Origin: Eubacterium sp.
Lineage (GTDB): Bacteria; Bacillota; Clostridia; Lachnospirales; Lachnospiraceae
Length of the DNA stretch: 57,955 nt
Assembly (NCBI GenBank): GCA_024681515.1
Contig: JAILAR010000048.1
Span: 1-57,955 of the forward strand
Direction of reading: 5' to 3'
Below the pieces are notes generated by a model that saw only the letters and a program-made list of their open reading frames with translations, made no database searches and was not told the DNA's origin. Shown here in pieces: positions 8,630 to 16,517 of this stretch (its first letter is position 1; each line of letters opens with the position of its first letter). The position numbers and the translations under genes are program-made.

Positions 8630-8892
8630 TACTTCGAGTAGCACTCCACCTATTCCACACTTCGTGCTTTCGCACTCCGTGATCCACACTTCGTGCTCTC
8701 GCACTCCGTGATCCACACTTCGCGCTTACGCGCTCCGTGATATCCAGGTGACAGTCCTGCAGTTGTTTACTGCAGACCCAGCAAGAACGTTCCGACCCAC
8801 GAACTCACTTCGGCGGCATCCCCTTTTGCGCACTCTCACCGGACCGTCAGTGTCCTCAAATGCGTGACTCTTGTCTGCCGCGCCTCTACTCA
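8630..8892 (-). ncRNA. Lysine riboswitch (L-box) aptamer upstream of dapA
   Basis: Conserved L-box blocks are visible in order on the minus strand: GTAGAGGCGCG, CAAGAGTCA, GAGGACACTGACGG, AAAAGGGGATGCCGCCGAAG, GCTGGGTCTGCAG, GGACTGTCACC and GGTGGAGTGCTAC. GTAG/CTAC closes P1. The blocks match the B. subtilis lysC leader from memory. The P5 arm (CACC/GGTG) is about 100 bases longer than normal because three GGA/GAA hairpins fill it (8653-8740). Ligand binding should favour the downstream terminator. Confidence 0.92.
8653..8740 (-). repeat. Three tandem GGA/GAA hairpins in the riboswitch P5 arm
   Basis: Three head-to-tail units at 8653-8682, 8682-8711 and 8711-8740, spaced 29 bases. On the minus strand each reads CACGGAG, a GC arm, a tetraloop (GAAA, GAGA or GTAA), the return arm and GAAGTGTGGA. 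Two of the loops (GAGA, GAAA) and the third (GTAA) all fit GNRA. Differences between units are paired changes in the arms, such as GTGC/GCAC versus GCGC/GCGC. Confidence 0.8.
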
Positions 8893-8903
8893 AAACTACG
8901 TGC

Positions 8904-8932
8904 ATTATAGCACCGCCCTCTCGGGCTGTCAA
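8904..8932 (-). promoter_or_regulatory. Consensus promoter of the dapA leader
   Basis: TTGACA (8927-8932) and TATAAT (8904-8909) on the minus strand with a 17-base spacer and TG one base before the -10 box. This is a perfect sigma-70 family promoter. The riboswitch begins about 12 bases downstream. Confidence 0.9.
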
Positions 8933-9034
8933 CGATAACTTCTGCAGTGTTTCTGTCAAGTAATCGTTGACACAATTCCTATCACATAAATTATCCTCGG
9001 CACTATGGCCTGGCCACAGATGCTTTTTGCCGGC

Positions 9035-9436
9035 TCACTCGCCGTCCGGATTTTTTCCGGTGACACATACATCCAGCGTCGCCCGCACCTCTCTGGCCTG
9101 CTTTCTGGTAAGATGCTCCCCCTCAGCCACTGCCTTCAGCGCACCGGCAGCATCTCCGTTAAACCAAAAATTCACCAGCTTCTTTGCCATTTCCTTCTTG
9201 TAGCTTTCCTCATCCACCAGCGGAATATAATACGTCACGCCCTGACGCCGTGTTTCCACAAAGCCCTTCTCCCGCAGTTTCTTCAGGAATGTATACACCG
9301 TCGTCTCCTTATACTGCATGCCGTAATCTTCCGCAAGCATATTGATCACATTAAATGCTGTCGCGCGTTCCTTCAGGTTCCATACACACCGCATGGTAAC
9401 CAGCTCACACTCCGACAAAGCACAACGTTCGTACAT
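9035..9436 (-). CDS. BlaI/MecI-type transcriptional repressor
   Basis: 133 residues from the ATG at 9436, with GAAGGCGG upstream. The winged helix covers about 5-75: LSECELVTMRCVWNL, then ATAFNVINMLAE, then TTVYTFLKKLREKGFV. The C-terminal dimerisation region is like BlaI. These repressors usually sit beside a BlaR1 sensor protease, but none is visible here. A palindrome, GATACATATTGTATC (9567-9581), lies about 130 bases upstream and could be its operator. Confidence 0.85.
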   Translation of the reverse strand: MYERCALSECELVTMRCVWNLKERATAFNVINMLAEDYGMQYKETTVYTFLKKLREKGFVETRRQGVTYYIPLVDEESYKKEMAKKLVNFWFNGDAAGALKAVAEGEHLTRKQAREVRATLDVCVTGKNPDGE

Positions 9437-9536
9437 GATACCGCCTTCTTTCCAAACATAAATCAAACATAATACAGATACAATCATCGAAACTGTCTTC
9501 AAAGCAATCATTGATATAATCTTTGATATAATGATG

Positions 9537-9562
9537 CTGGGGTCAAAAGGTATTTTGCCCCC
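9537..9562. repeat. Short intergenic repeat GGGGTCAAAAGGTATTTT, copy 1
   Basis: The 18-mer is shared exactly with 34784-34811. Here GGGG/CCCC and TCAAAA/TTTTG arms form a small hairpin. Both copies lie upstream of transcription regulators (BlaI-type here, AraC-type there), but on different strands. Confidence 0.5.
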
Positions 9563-9566
9563 GTCT

Positions 9567-9581
9567 GATACATATTGTATC
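9567..9581. promoter_or_regulatory. Perfect palindrome, candidate BlaI-type operator
   Basis: GATACATATTGTATC consists of six-base arms around TAT. BlaI/MecI operators centre on TACA...TGTA, which fits. It lies upstream of the repressor gene and downstream of the methyltransferase stop. Confidence 0.4.
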
Positions 9582-9641
9582 CGAAAGAGCGGCAGATTAC
9601 ATAGACAATTCTCTAAAAACGTAAAAAAACTATAATAAAAC

Positions 9642-10490
9642 TCAACTTCTTCCCTGCCGTCTCTGACGCAGGATCTCATACCCCACCACCGAACCGCTGA
9701 TGGCGGCATTCAGGGATTCCACCTGTCCCTCCATGGGGATCCGCACCAGAACATCCGCCGTCTCAGCCACTTCGTCTGAAAGGCCGTTCCCTTCATTTCC
9801 TATCAGGATCGCGATCGGGCCGGTGAGATCCGCGGCATAAAAATCCGTTCCGGACAAATGGGTTCCCACTACATGGACGCCGGATGCTTTCAATTTACTT
9901 AGTTCGCCTACCAGATCTTCCGTGATATAGATCGGCACCCGGAAGACAGATCCCATGGTGCTCCGAACCACCTTCGGACTGAAGGGGTCCGCCGAATTCG
10001 CTCCGATAAGAACCTCGGTTGCCCCATAGGCTTCTGCCGTACGAATGATGGTTCCCACATTTCCGGGATCCTGCAGACCATCCAAAACCACGATCAAAGG
10101 GTCACCCACATCAAGCCCTCCATCCATACATTGTTCTGTCTTCCGGGATCCCTGTTTCCGGGATGCATCCTGCTCCCCACGGATCTCCGCTGCCGTCCGG
10201 GTCTCCGGCATCCGTACCACCGCCAGCATACCCTGCGGAGTCTGCGTATCGGACAGCTTCTGCAGGACACCGTCCGACACCGTCTCTACCCGGTCACACC
10301 AGTTCGCCAACTCCGGATACTTTTTCAGGGATTCCTCCGTCACGAAAAGCATGCGTCGAAGACACACCGGAACCTCCCGGATCATTCGGATCCCCTCCAC
10401 AACAAAGCACTGTTCTTCCCTGCGGAAAGAGGATTTCTTCTTCAGTTTATCCACGTATTTCACCGTGTCATTCGTAAGAGATGTGATCAT
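9642..10490 (-). CDS. SpoU-family rRNA 2'-O-methyltransferase
   Basis: About 282 residues. The N-terminal substrate-binding domain starts ITSLTNDTVKYVDKL and contains CFVVEGIRMIREV. The C-terminal SpoU knot holds LDGLQDPGNVGTIIRTAEAYGATEVLIG (read in two parts), IAILIGNEGNGLSDE and the closing SLNAAISGSVVGYEI. These are the three SAM/knot motifs of TrmH/RlmB proteins. The exact RNA target cannot be told. A low-complexity insert (about 120-150) separates the domains. It follows dnaE closely and may share its transcript. Confidence 0.9.
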   Translation of the reverse strand: MITSLTNDTVKYVDKLKKKSSFRREEQCFVVEGIRMIREVPVCLRRMLFVTEESLKKYPELANWCDRVETVSDGVLQKLSDTQTPQGMLAVVRMPETRTAAEIRGEQDASRKQGSRKTEQCMDGGLDVGDPLIVVLDGLQDPGNVGTIIRTAEAYGATEVLIGANSADPFSPKVVRSTMGSVFRVPIYITEDLVGELSKLKASGVHVVGTHLSGTDFYAADLTGPIAILIGNEGNGLSDEVAETADVLVRIPMEGQVESLNAAISGSVVGYEILRQRRQGRS

Positions 10491-10556
10491 GAACATTTCT
10501 CCGCTTTTTTATGATGCCGGGAAGAGCGAACATTCGTCCCCGGCGTATGATGCGCC

Positions 10557-13500
10557 TCACTTCGTTACATTCCGCACCAGTACACTGGTCTCACCATACT
10601 CCAGCTGCAGCCGCTTCATCAGTGCGTCATCCACATGCACCATCCGGCGCATCTGCACGGCTTTATGCTCCTCCTTCAGCTGGACGTAGACGCAGGTACT
10701 CCCGGGATATTCCGTAAGCAGGGATTCCAGCTCCTTCTGAACCGTCGCCAGCGCCTGATGATTCTGCACCAGAAGCCACAGCTGCTTTCCTTCATCCTCC
10801 ATCTGCCGCATGATACGGTCAAAGGGAAGGATCTCGGATGCCAGAAGCTTTCCTTCCTCTTCGGAAATGGATGCGCGCCCGCGTACCAGGATCCCTTTGT
10901 TGATCTCCAGATACATCCGCGCCGATTCATAGACCTTCGGGAAGACCACCACCTCGATCTGGCCGTACAGATCCTCCAGTGTCACAAAGGCCATGGCTTC
11001 GTTATTCCGGGTCATCTTCACGTTGATCTGCTCTACCATCCCACAAAGTGTATAGTTCCGGTTATCCTGCGCCACCGTATGACGGGTCTCCTCCTCCGGT
11101 ATGAAATCCAGAGTGTTCGCCGTTGCGTATTTTCCGATCAGATCCTTATAGGAGTCCAGCGGATGTCCGCTGACATAGATCCCCAGAACCTCCTTCTCCT
11201 TCTGCAGGATCTCCTGCTTCGGAAATTCCGGCATGTTTGGATATGCGATCTTGGATTTCTTTACTTCCTCTTCTCCGAGAAAATCCATCAGCGACAGCTG
11301 GCCCGACATGCTCTGCTTCTTCTCTGCTGCCGCCTGGTCCAGGATCTCCGGGTACATCAGGATCATCTGTCTCCGGTTCTGTCCGAAGCTGTCAAAAGCC
11401 CCCGCGTAAATGAAGCTCTCCACGGTTCTCTTATTGGCCTCTTTGTTTGAAAGCCGTCTCACAAAATCCGAAAGGTCCGTATAGGGGCCGTTTGCCTCCC
11501 GTTCCTTCAGGATCTCCTCCACCACGATATCACCCACGGATTTCACTGCTGACATGCCGTAGCGAATCCCTCCGCTGTCCACGGAGAACTCGCTGCGCCC
11601 CACATTTACGTCTGGCGGCAGAAGGCGGATGCCCATCCGCTTCACTGCCTCGATGTAGTTGGCCAGCTTCGGGCTGTTGCTCCGCACGGACGTAAGAAGC
11701 GCCGCCATAAAGTCCAGCGGATAATAACATTTCAGATAGGCCGTCTCATAGGCCACCACCGCATAGGCCGCAGCATGAGACTTGTTAAAGGCATAGCTGG
11801 CAAAAGCAGCCATCTCATCGAAGATCTTATTTGCGATCTTTTCCGGCACGCCGTTTTTGATACATCCCGGGACACCCAGCTCCTCATTTCCGTAAACGAA
11901 ATACTCCCGCTCCTTGGCCATGACGTCTGCCTTCTTCTTGGACATGGCGCGGCGCACCAGATCGGACCGTCCGAGGGAATACCCGGCCAGCTTCATAACG
12001 ATCTGCATAACCTGTTCCTGGTATACGATACAGCCGTAGGTAGGCCTGAGGATATCCTCCAGCAGCGGAGTATCATAGGTCACACTCTCCGGATGGGACT
12101 GGGCGCTTACGTACTGCGGGATAAAGTCCATGGGGCCCGGGCGGTACAGCGAGATTCCCGCGATAACATCTTCCATGTTCCTCGGCCGCAGCTCCCGCAT
12201 GAAGCTCTGCATCCCGCTGGACTCCAGCTGGAAGACACCGGAAGTCTTGCCTTCGGAGATCATCTCATACACCTTCGGATCATCCATGTTCAGCCGGTCT
12301 ATGTCGATTTCGATTCCGAGCCTTTTCTTCACGGACGCCACAGCATCCTGGATCACAGTCAGTGTCCGGATGCCCAGGAAATCCATCTTCAGAAGTCCCA
12401 GTTCCTCGATGGTGGTCATGTTGTACTGCGTCGTAACCGCATCACTGTTCTTGCAGAGCGGCACGAAATCCACGATGGGTTCCCGGCCGATCACGACACC
12501 GGCCGCATGCATGGAGGCATGCCGCGGAAGCCCTTCCAGCTGACGGGCAATATCCACCAGATATTTTACATCTTCATTTTCGTCGTAATACTTTTTGAAA
12601 TCCGCACTCTTCTCCAGTGCCAGACCGATGGTCATGCCAAGCTCCATGGGGATGGACTTTGCCACCAGATCACAGGTCTTGTAGGAGATGTCCAGTGCAC
12701 GTCCCACGTCACGGATACAGTTTCTGGCCGCCAGCGTACCGAAGGTCACGATCTGGACCACCATCTCCTCTCCGTATTTCCGTGTAACGTAATCGATCAC
12801 CTCCTGTCGGCGCACGTCGGCGAAATCCACGTCAATATCCGGCATGGTGACACGCTCCGGATTCAGGAACCGTTCGAAAAGAAGGTCATACCTGATCGGA
12901 TCGATATTGGTGATCTTCAGCGCATAGGACACGATGCTGCCGGCCGCGGAACCACGTCCCGGTCCTACCATGATGCCCACGCTGCGGGCGTATTTGATAA
13001 AGTCCCATACGATCAGAAAATAATCCACGAAGCCCATGCTGGTAATGACGGACAGCTCGTGTTCCAGACGTTCACTGAGCTCCGGCGTTACCGGATCGTA
13101 ACGTTCTGCCAGTCCCGTCTCACACAGCTCCCGCAGATAGCTCTCCGCGGTATATCCCTCGGGCACATCAAACCGCGGGATCTTCTGCTCGCCGAAAACG
13201 ATATTCACATTGCAGCGCTCCGCGATCTTCTGCGTGTTCTCCAACGCCTCCGGCGCATAGGGGAACAGGGCCGCCATCTCTTCTTCGCTCTTCAGGTAGT
13301 ACTGTCCACCCTCATAGCGCATACGGTTTTCTTCCTGCACTTTCCGGCTGGTCTGAATACACAGCAGCACATCGTGCGCCTCCCAGTCCTCGGCATGAAT
13401 ATAGTGGGAATCATTGGTGCAGACCAGCGGGATCCCCGTCTCCTGCGAAAGCCGCATTACGCCCTGATTCACCATGGCATCTTCGGAAAGTCCGTGGTCC

Positions 13501-14027
13501 TGCATTTCCAGGAAATAATTGCCTTCGCCGAAGGTATCCCGATGCCAGAGGGCCGCCTTCTTCGCCTCGTCGTACAGGCCCCGCCGGATATTTACCGCCA
13601 CTTCTCCCTGCATGCAGGCAGACAGGCAGATCAGGCCCTCATGATACTTTTCAAGGACCTCATGATCCACCCTTGGCTTATAGTAAAAGCCTTCCGTAAA
13701 TCCCTTCGATACGATCTTACAGAGATTGCGGTAGCCCTCATCCGTCTCCGCCAGAAGGATCAGATGGAAATATCGTTCGTCATCCCGGCTGAGTTCTCTG
13801 TCAAAGCGAGATCCCGGTGCCACATAGACCTCACAGCCGATGATCGGACGGATCCCCTCCGCACGGCAGGCCTTATAGAAATCGATGGCTCCGTACATGA
13901 CGCCATGGTCCGTGATCGCAAGCGAATCAAAGCCAAGCTCCTTCGCACGCTTCACCAGCGGCTTGATCTTGGCCGAGCCGTCCAAAAGGCTGTATTCCGT
14001 ATGAACATGTAAATGCGTAAATGCCAT
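10557..14027 (-). CDS. dnaE: DNA polymerase III alpha subunit (DnaE type)
   Basis: 1156 residues, normal for DnaE. The PHP domain starts FTHLHVHTEYSLLDGSAK with metal-site His residues and DHGVMYG. The catalytic aspartates are in PDIDVDFAD (about 395-403). FQLESSGM, SLYRPGPM and the helix-hairpin-helix region with AAFASYAFNKSHAAAYA follow. The C-terminal OB fold (about 990-1080) includes GMVEQINVKMTRN. It is the replicative-type polymerase of the DnaE branch; Firmicutes also have PolC. The ATG lies 17 bases from the stop of the upstream gene. Confidence 0.97.
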   Translation of the reverse strand: MAFTHLHVHTEYSLLDGSAKIKPLVKRAKELGFDSLAITDHGVMYGAIDFYKACRAEGIRPIIGCEVYVAPGSRFDRELSRDDERYFHLILLAETDEGYRNLCKIVSKGFTEGFYYKPRVDHEVLEKYHEGLICLSACMQGEVAVNIRRGLYDEAKKAALWHRDTFGEGNYFLEMQDHGLSEDAMVNQGVMRLSQETGIPLVCTNDSHYIHAEDWEAHDVLLCIQTSRKVQEENRMRYEGGQYYLKSEEEMAALFPYAPEALENTQKIAERCNVNIVFGEQKIPRFDVPEGYTAESYLRELCETGLAERYDPVTPELSERLEHELSVITSMGFVDYFLIVWDFIKYARSVGIMVGPGRGSAAGSIVSYALKITNIDPIRYDLLFERFLNPERVTMPDIDVDFADVRRQEVIDYVTRKYGEEMVVQIVTFGTLAARNCIRDVGRALDISYKTCDLVAKSIPMELGMTIGLALEKSADFKKYYDENEDVKYLVDIARQLEGLPRHASMHAAGVVIGREPIVDFVPLCKNSDAVTTQYNMTTIEELGLLKMDFLGIRTLTVIQDAVASVKKRLGIEIDIDRLNMDDPKVYEMISEGKTSGVFQLESSGMQSFMRELRPRNMEDVIAGISLYRPGPMDFIPQYVSAQSHPESVTYDTPLLEDILRPTYGCIVYQEQVMQIVMKLAGYSLGRSDLVRRAMSKKKADVMAKEREYFVYGNEELGVPGCIKNGVPEKIANKIFDEMAAFASYAFNKSHAAAYAVVAYETAYLKCYYPLDFMAALLTSVRSNSPKLANYIEAVKRMGIRLLPPDVNVGRSEFSVDSGGIRYGMSAVKSVGDIVVEEILKEREANGPYTDLSDFVRRLSNKEANKRTVESFIYAGAFDSFGQNRRQMILMYPEILDQAAAEKKQSMSGQLSLMDFLGEEEVKKSKIAYPNMPEFPKQEILQKEKEVLGIYVSGHPLDSYKDLIGKYATANTLDFIPEEETRHTVAQDNRNYTLCGMVEQINVKMTRNNEAMAFVTLEDLYGQIEVVVFPKVYESARMYLEINKGILVRGRASISEEEGKLLASEILPFDRIMRQMEDEGKQLWLLVQNHQALATVQKELESLLTEYPGSTCVYVQLKEEHKAVQMRRMVHVDDALMKRLQLEYGETSVLVRNVTK

Positions 14028-14043
14028 AAGTTTTCTCCGTATC

Positions 14044-14724
14044 TTATTTCTTTCTCCTCAGGTATTTGCGATAGGCGCGCATATACCGCCGCACATACGC
14101 GAAAGTCTTCTCTTCCCCTTCCTCCGCCAGCATGGTAAGAAGCATCTCCAGCTTCTTCGCGGTGTAGGGATGCAGCATATGGTGGCTTCTGCCATTATAA
14201 TAATACTTCAATGCGGACTCGTCCGTGTAATTCACGCCCTGATAGATCTTGCTGGCTGCCACGCGGTCGCAGAACATTTCCACGATGTAATTATCCGGCA
14301 TCTTCATGCCTACCATTCCGATCACGCTCCGGTCCGCAGAGTAGTCCACCCAGTATTCCAGATGGTGCTTGTTCCGTCCCTTATGATGTAACCAGGCGGT
14401 GGTAACACCCTTAGCTTCCCGCTCCGCATCGTTGGGGCTTCTGGTCCCCTGATAATATTTCACGCCCATCAGGAATTCAGCCGGACTGTATTTTGACAGG
14501 TCATGCAGCAGCCCCTGCCGATAGAGGCCGCAGCGAAAGCAGTTTTTCCCCACTTCCAGCTTGTGGCGATTGATGGTGGACAGGTGGTGGTACACATTTG
14601 ACAGATACCCCTTCAGTCCCTGTTTCCTGTTTTGCTCCTGATCATGTTTTTGATTTTGATTCTGACTCATTCCTGTTATCTTCCCCGACATTTTTATATA
14701 TAGATCTGAATGATTATACGCCAT
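14044..14724 (-). CDS. DUF5662-like protein
   Basis: Up to 226 residues. The core has HLSTINRHKLEVGKNCF, LLHDLSKYSPAEFLMGVKYY, WLHHKGRNKHHLEYWVDY and a C-terminal helix. The HD and HH pairs resemble an HD-domain metal site; from memory the family is DUF5662. Starts at 14691 and 14670 are also possible. The 14670 ATG has GGGGAAG upstream, and a TATAAT at the far 5' end argues for a shorter protein. The first 40 residues are Gln/Asn/Lys-rich. It lies just before dnaE on the same strand. Confidence 0.7.
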   Translation of the reverse strand: MAYNHSDLYIKMSGKITGMSQNQNQKHDQEQNRKQGLKGYLSNVYHHLSTINRHKLEVGKNCFRCGLYRQGLLHDLSKYSPAEFLMGVKYYQGTRSPNDAEREAKGVTTAWLHHKGRNKHHLEYWVDYSADRSVIGMVGMKMPDNYIVEMFCDRVAASKIYQGVNYTDESALKYYYNGRSHHMLHPYTAKKLEMLLTMLAEEGEEKTFAYVRRYMRAYRKYLRRKK

Positions 14725-14754
14725 TATTGTAACACGATTGTTTGCTCGTTACCG

Positions 14755-14828
14755 ATACTAAAAAAACGATACAAAAAAACGGTACAAATTATTGATACAA
14801 ATTATTGATACAAAATACAGATACAAAA
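14755..14828. repeat. AT-rich tandem GATACAAA repeats
   Basis: Five to six imperfect repeats of GATACAAAnnATT occupy the gap between the DUF5662-like gene and the terminator at 14824. No gene is visible from 14725 to 15017; the rest of this gap holds the terminator and plain AT-rich sequence. Confidence 0.5.
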
Positions 14829-14868
14829 AGAGCCGTTCATAATCACACAGAATCAGGCAGAACAGCTC
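14824..14868 (-). terminator. Intrinsic terminator of the 15018-16205 unit
   Basis: On the minus strand GAGCTGTTC pairs with GAACGGCTC (one G-T pair), followed by TTTTTG. It lies about 150 bases after the stop of the membrane-protein gene. Confidence 0.7.
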
Positions 14869-15017
14869 CTCTTATATTTCTTTCATAGCCGCTTCACAGC
14901 TACTTTTATTATAACATAGATTTCAAAAAACTCAACCATGAAATCGAACAAATGTGCGACATTATGTGAACCACATACAGGCGCACTCTAAACCATAAAA
15001 CCAAATGCCGCTGAGCT

Positions 15018-15767
15018 CTACATCTCCGCTTCACGCGCACGTTTTCTCTCCAGATATCCACGGACCACCAGACCGACCTCGTTGAGTCCGCTGACGATCA
15101 GAACAAAACCCGAGATCTGATAGATCGGTGCGGTATCACTGAAACGGGATGCCAGCATGACGAATGATACTATGATCAGTGCGAGGTTCAGGATCACCTG
15201 TCCCCACAGTGTGGCATCCGCCTTCTTTTTTATCTTCCCGACAACGTGGATCAGCTCTCCGTTGTATTTTTCGAAATCCTCCTTCACAGCCCGGTCGACA
15301 CTCTGAATGACCTTATCCCGGTTCTTTTTCGCACGGCGCGCCTCGATCTTAGCATGAATATCATTCAGATCTCTGAGACATATAAGATTCGTGATACTGT
15401 TCACGATGACCGCCACAAAAAGGACCTCCTGCAAAACCGCACCGAAATCCCAGTCAAAAATGATCATACACGCTCCCAGGATCGTAAATGCGATGGTTTC
15501 CAGGATCGGTACCAGATTCTCGCGGTTGAAGCTTTTCGTGGTGATATAACCGATCAGCAGACCCACCGTGGCGATCAGGATGGCAAGTCCGAGCCCCCAG
15601 GCGATCTTCTTCGGTGCGCTGTTCGGGTCGATCACGATCCGGACACCGAGAAACATCAGAAGACCTCCGTAGACAAGGCGTCCGCCGATCAATGCCGTGA
15701 TCTTCTTTACAAGCCCGCCAAGGCCGGATTTTTTATTTGCTTGTTCTATCTCTTTTTCATTTCCCAT
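15018..15767 (-). CDS. Multi-pass membrane protein, possibly HdeD/DUF308-like
   Basis: 249 residues from the ATG at 15767 (MGNEKEIEQ); an upstream in-frame ATG at 15827 has no ribosome site. Six to seven hydrophobic segments come in two groups (about 30-135 and 190-235), separated by a charged cytoplasmic helix with RRAKKNRDKVIQ. The paired short-helix layout resembles HdeD-type proteins, but no diagnostic motif is seen. It is the last gene downstream of the phosphatase cluster. Confidence 0.55.
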   Translation of the reverse strand: MGNEKEIEQANKKSGLGGLVKKITALIGGRLVYGGLLMFLGVRIVIDPNSAPKKIAWGLGLAILIATVGLLIGYITTKSFNRENLVPILETIAFTILGACMIIFDWDFGAVLQEVLFVAVIVNSITNLICLRDLNDIHAKIEARRAKKNRDKVIQSVDRAVKEDFEKYNGELIHVVGKIKKKADATLWGQVILNLALIIVSFVMLASRFSDTAPIYQISGFVLIVSGLNEVGLVVRGYLERKRAREAEM

Positions 15768-15836
15768 AGTTCTGATTCCAGACAATGCGCTCCCGCAAGG
15801 CAAATACAGCGTCTGCGCATGGCGCATACCGCTTAG

Positions 15837-16205
15837 CTATAATAACGGCGCCAAAAGCCGCAGCAGATTATCTACAAACTTATGCCACTTTCCATGATTC
15901 AGGCTTTCCAGCGTCACCTCCCGGCACTCAGACAGCGTTGCTATATAATCAGCCTTAAGCGCCTGCAGGATATCCGCTTTATAGAAGATGGAATTACATT
16001 CGAAATGCAGGAACAGGCTTCGGTAGTCCAGGTTTACCGTTCCCGTAATTGTCGGATTCATTGCATCCGTAACCGAATATATGGACGGGATCTTCATCGG
16101 ATCTTCCTTTCCCGCATAGGAAAAGGCCGTCGCAACATTATAAAGTGTCCTTGCGATGTGCTTGTAATTGGGGTCTTTTGTCTTCTGATACAGTTCCGGA
16201 TCCAT
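15837..16205 (-). CDS. Hypothetical 122-residue protein
   Basis: Start is supported by AGGAGG eight bases before the ATG. The sequence is soluble and mixed alpha/beta: YKHIARTLYNVATAFSYAG, then TVNLDYRSLFLHFECN, then a C-terminal helix ending WHKFVDNLLRLLAPLL. I do not recognise the family. It is not an evident STAS domain, although a STAS partner for the upstream phosphatases would be expected somewhere. Its leader (16235-16298) belongs to the long leader family. Confidence 0.6.
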   Translation of the reverse strand: MDPELYQKTKDPNYKHIARTLYNVATAFSYAGKEDPMKIPSIYSVTDAMNPTITGTVNLDYRSLFLHFECNSIFYKADILQALKADYIATLSECREVTLESLNHGKWHKFVDNLLRLLAPLL

Positions 16206-16234
16206 GCTATAATCCTCCTAATTTTTAAATATAT

Positions 16235-16298
16235 GGGCCATGCTTCCATCTCCGCCCGCTTTACAGGCCGAACCTGTCGGTCTGGTCGATGCGGCGCA
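16235..16298 (-). promoter_or_regulatory. Long leader element upstream of the 15837-16205 gene
   Basis: The most divergent copy of the family seen at 6603-6669 and 31981-32036. On the minus strand it has GCATCGA, an ACAGG/CCTGT hairpin, GGAGATGG and AAGCATGGCCCAT. It contains a small reading frame, MAHIFKN, whose stop TAG overlaps the AGGAGG of the next gene. The rest of the 16206-16517 gap shows only AT-rich spacer with no gene. Confidence 0.5.
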
Positions 16299-16517
16299 TA
16301 GAGTCCCCCACAATCATAAGGAAATCATAACACACCGGTGATAACAAATCCGCAACAAATAATGAAAAAACGCCCGAAAAAACCGCCCTAAACAAAGAGA
16401 TCGACGCCCTGAAAAATCCAGGACACCGGTCTCTCAATTCATTTATACTCAGCTATAAGCAGACTCGCTCATACAGGTTGAATTAAAAATCTCCGATCAT
16501 AAGCCATTTTCCGTATT

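Noticed and set aside
8653-8740. Three evenly spaced repeats resembling a small CRISPR array
   Set aside because: Units are head to tail with no unique spacers, each is a hairpin, and they lie inside the P5 arm of a lysine riboswitch.
8726-8959. 77-codon frame on the minus strand upstream of dapA
   Set aside because: It covers the lysine riboswitch and its promoter and has no ribosome site.
11775-14012. Long plus-strand frame of 745 codons opposite dnaE
   Set aside because: Antisense shadow of a clear DnaE gene; composition follows the codon pattern of the other strand and there is no recognisable domain.
15837-16205. STAS anti-anti-sigma partner for the phosphatases
   Set aside because: No conserved Ser in a DSS/GxxxLD-like setting and no STAS beta-strand pattern could be seen.
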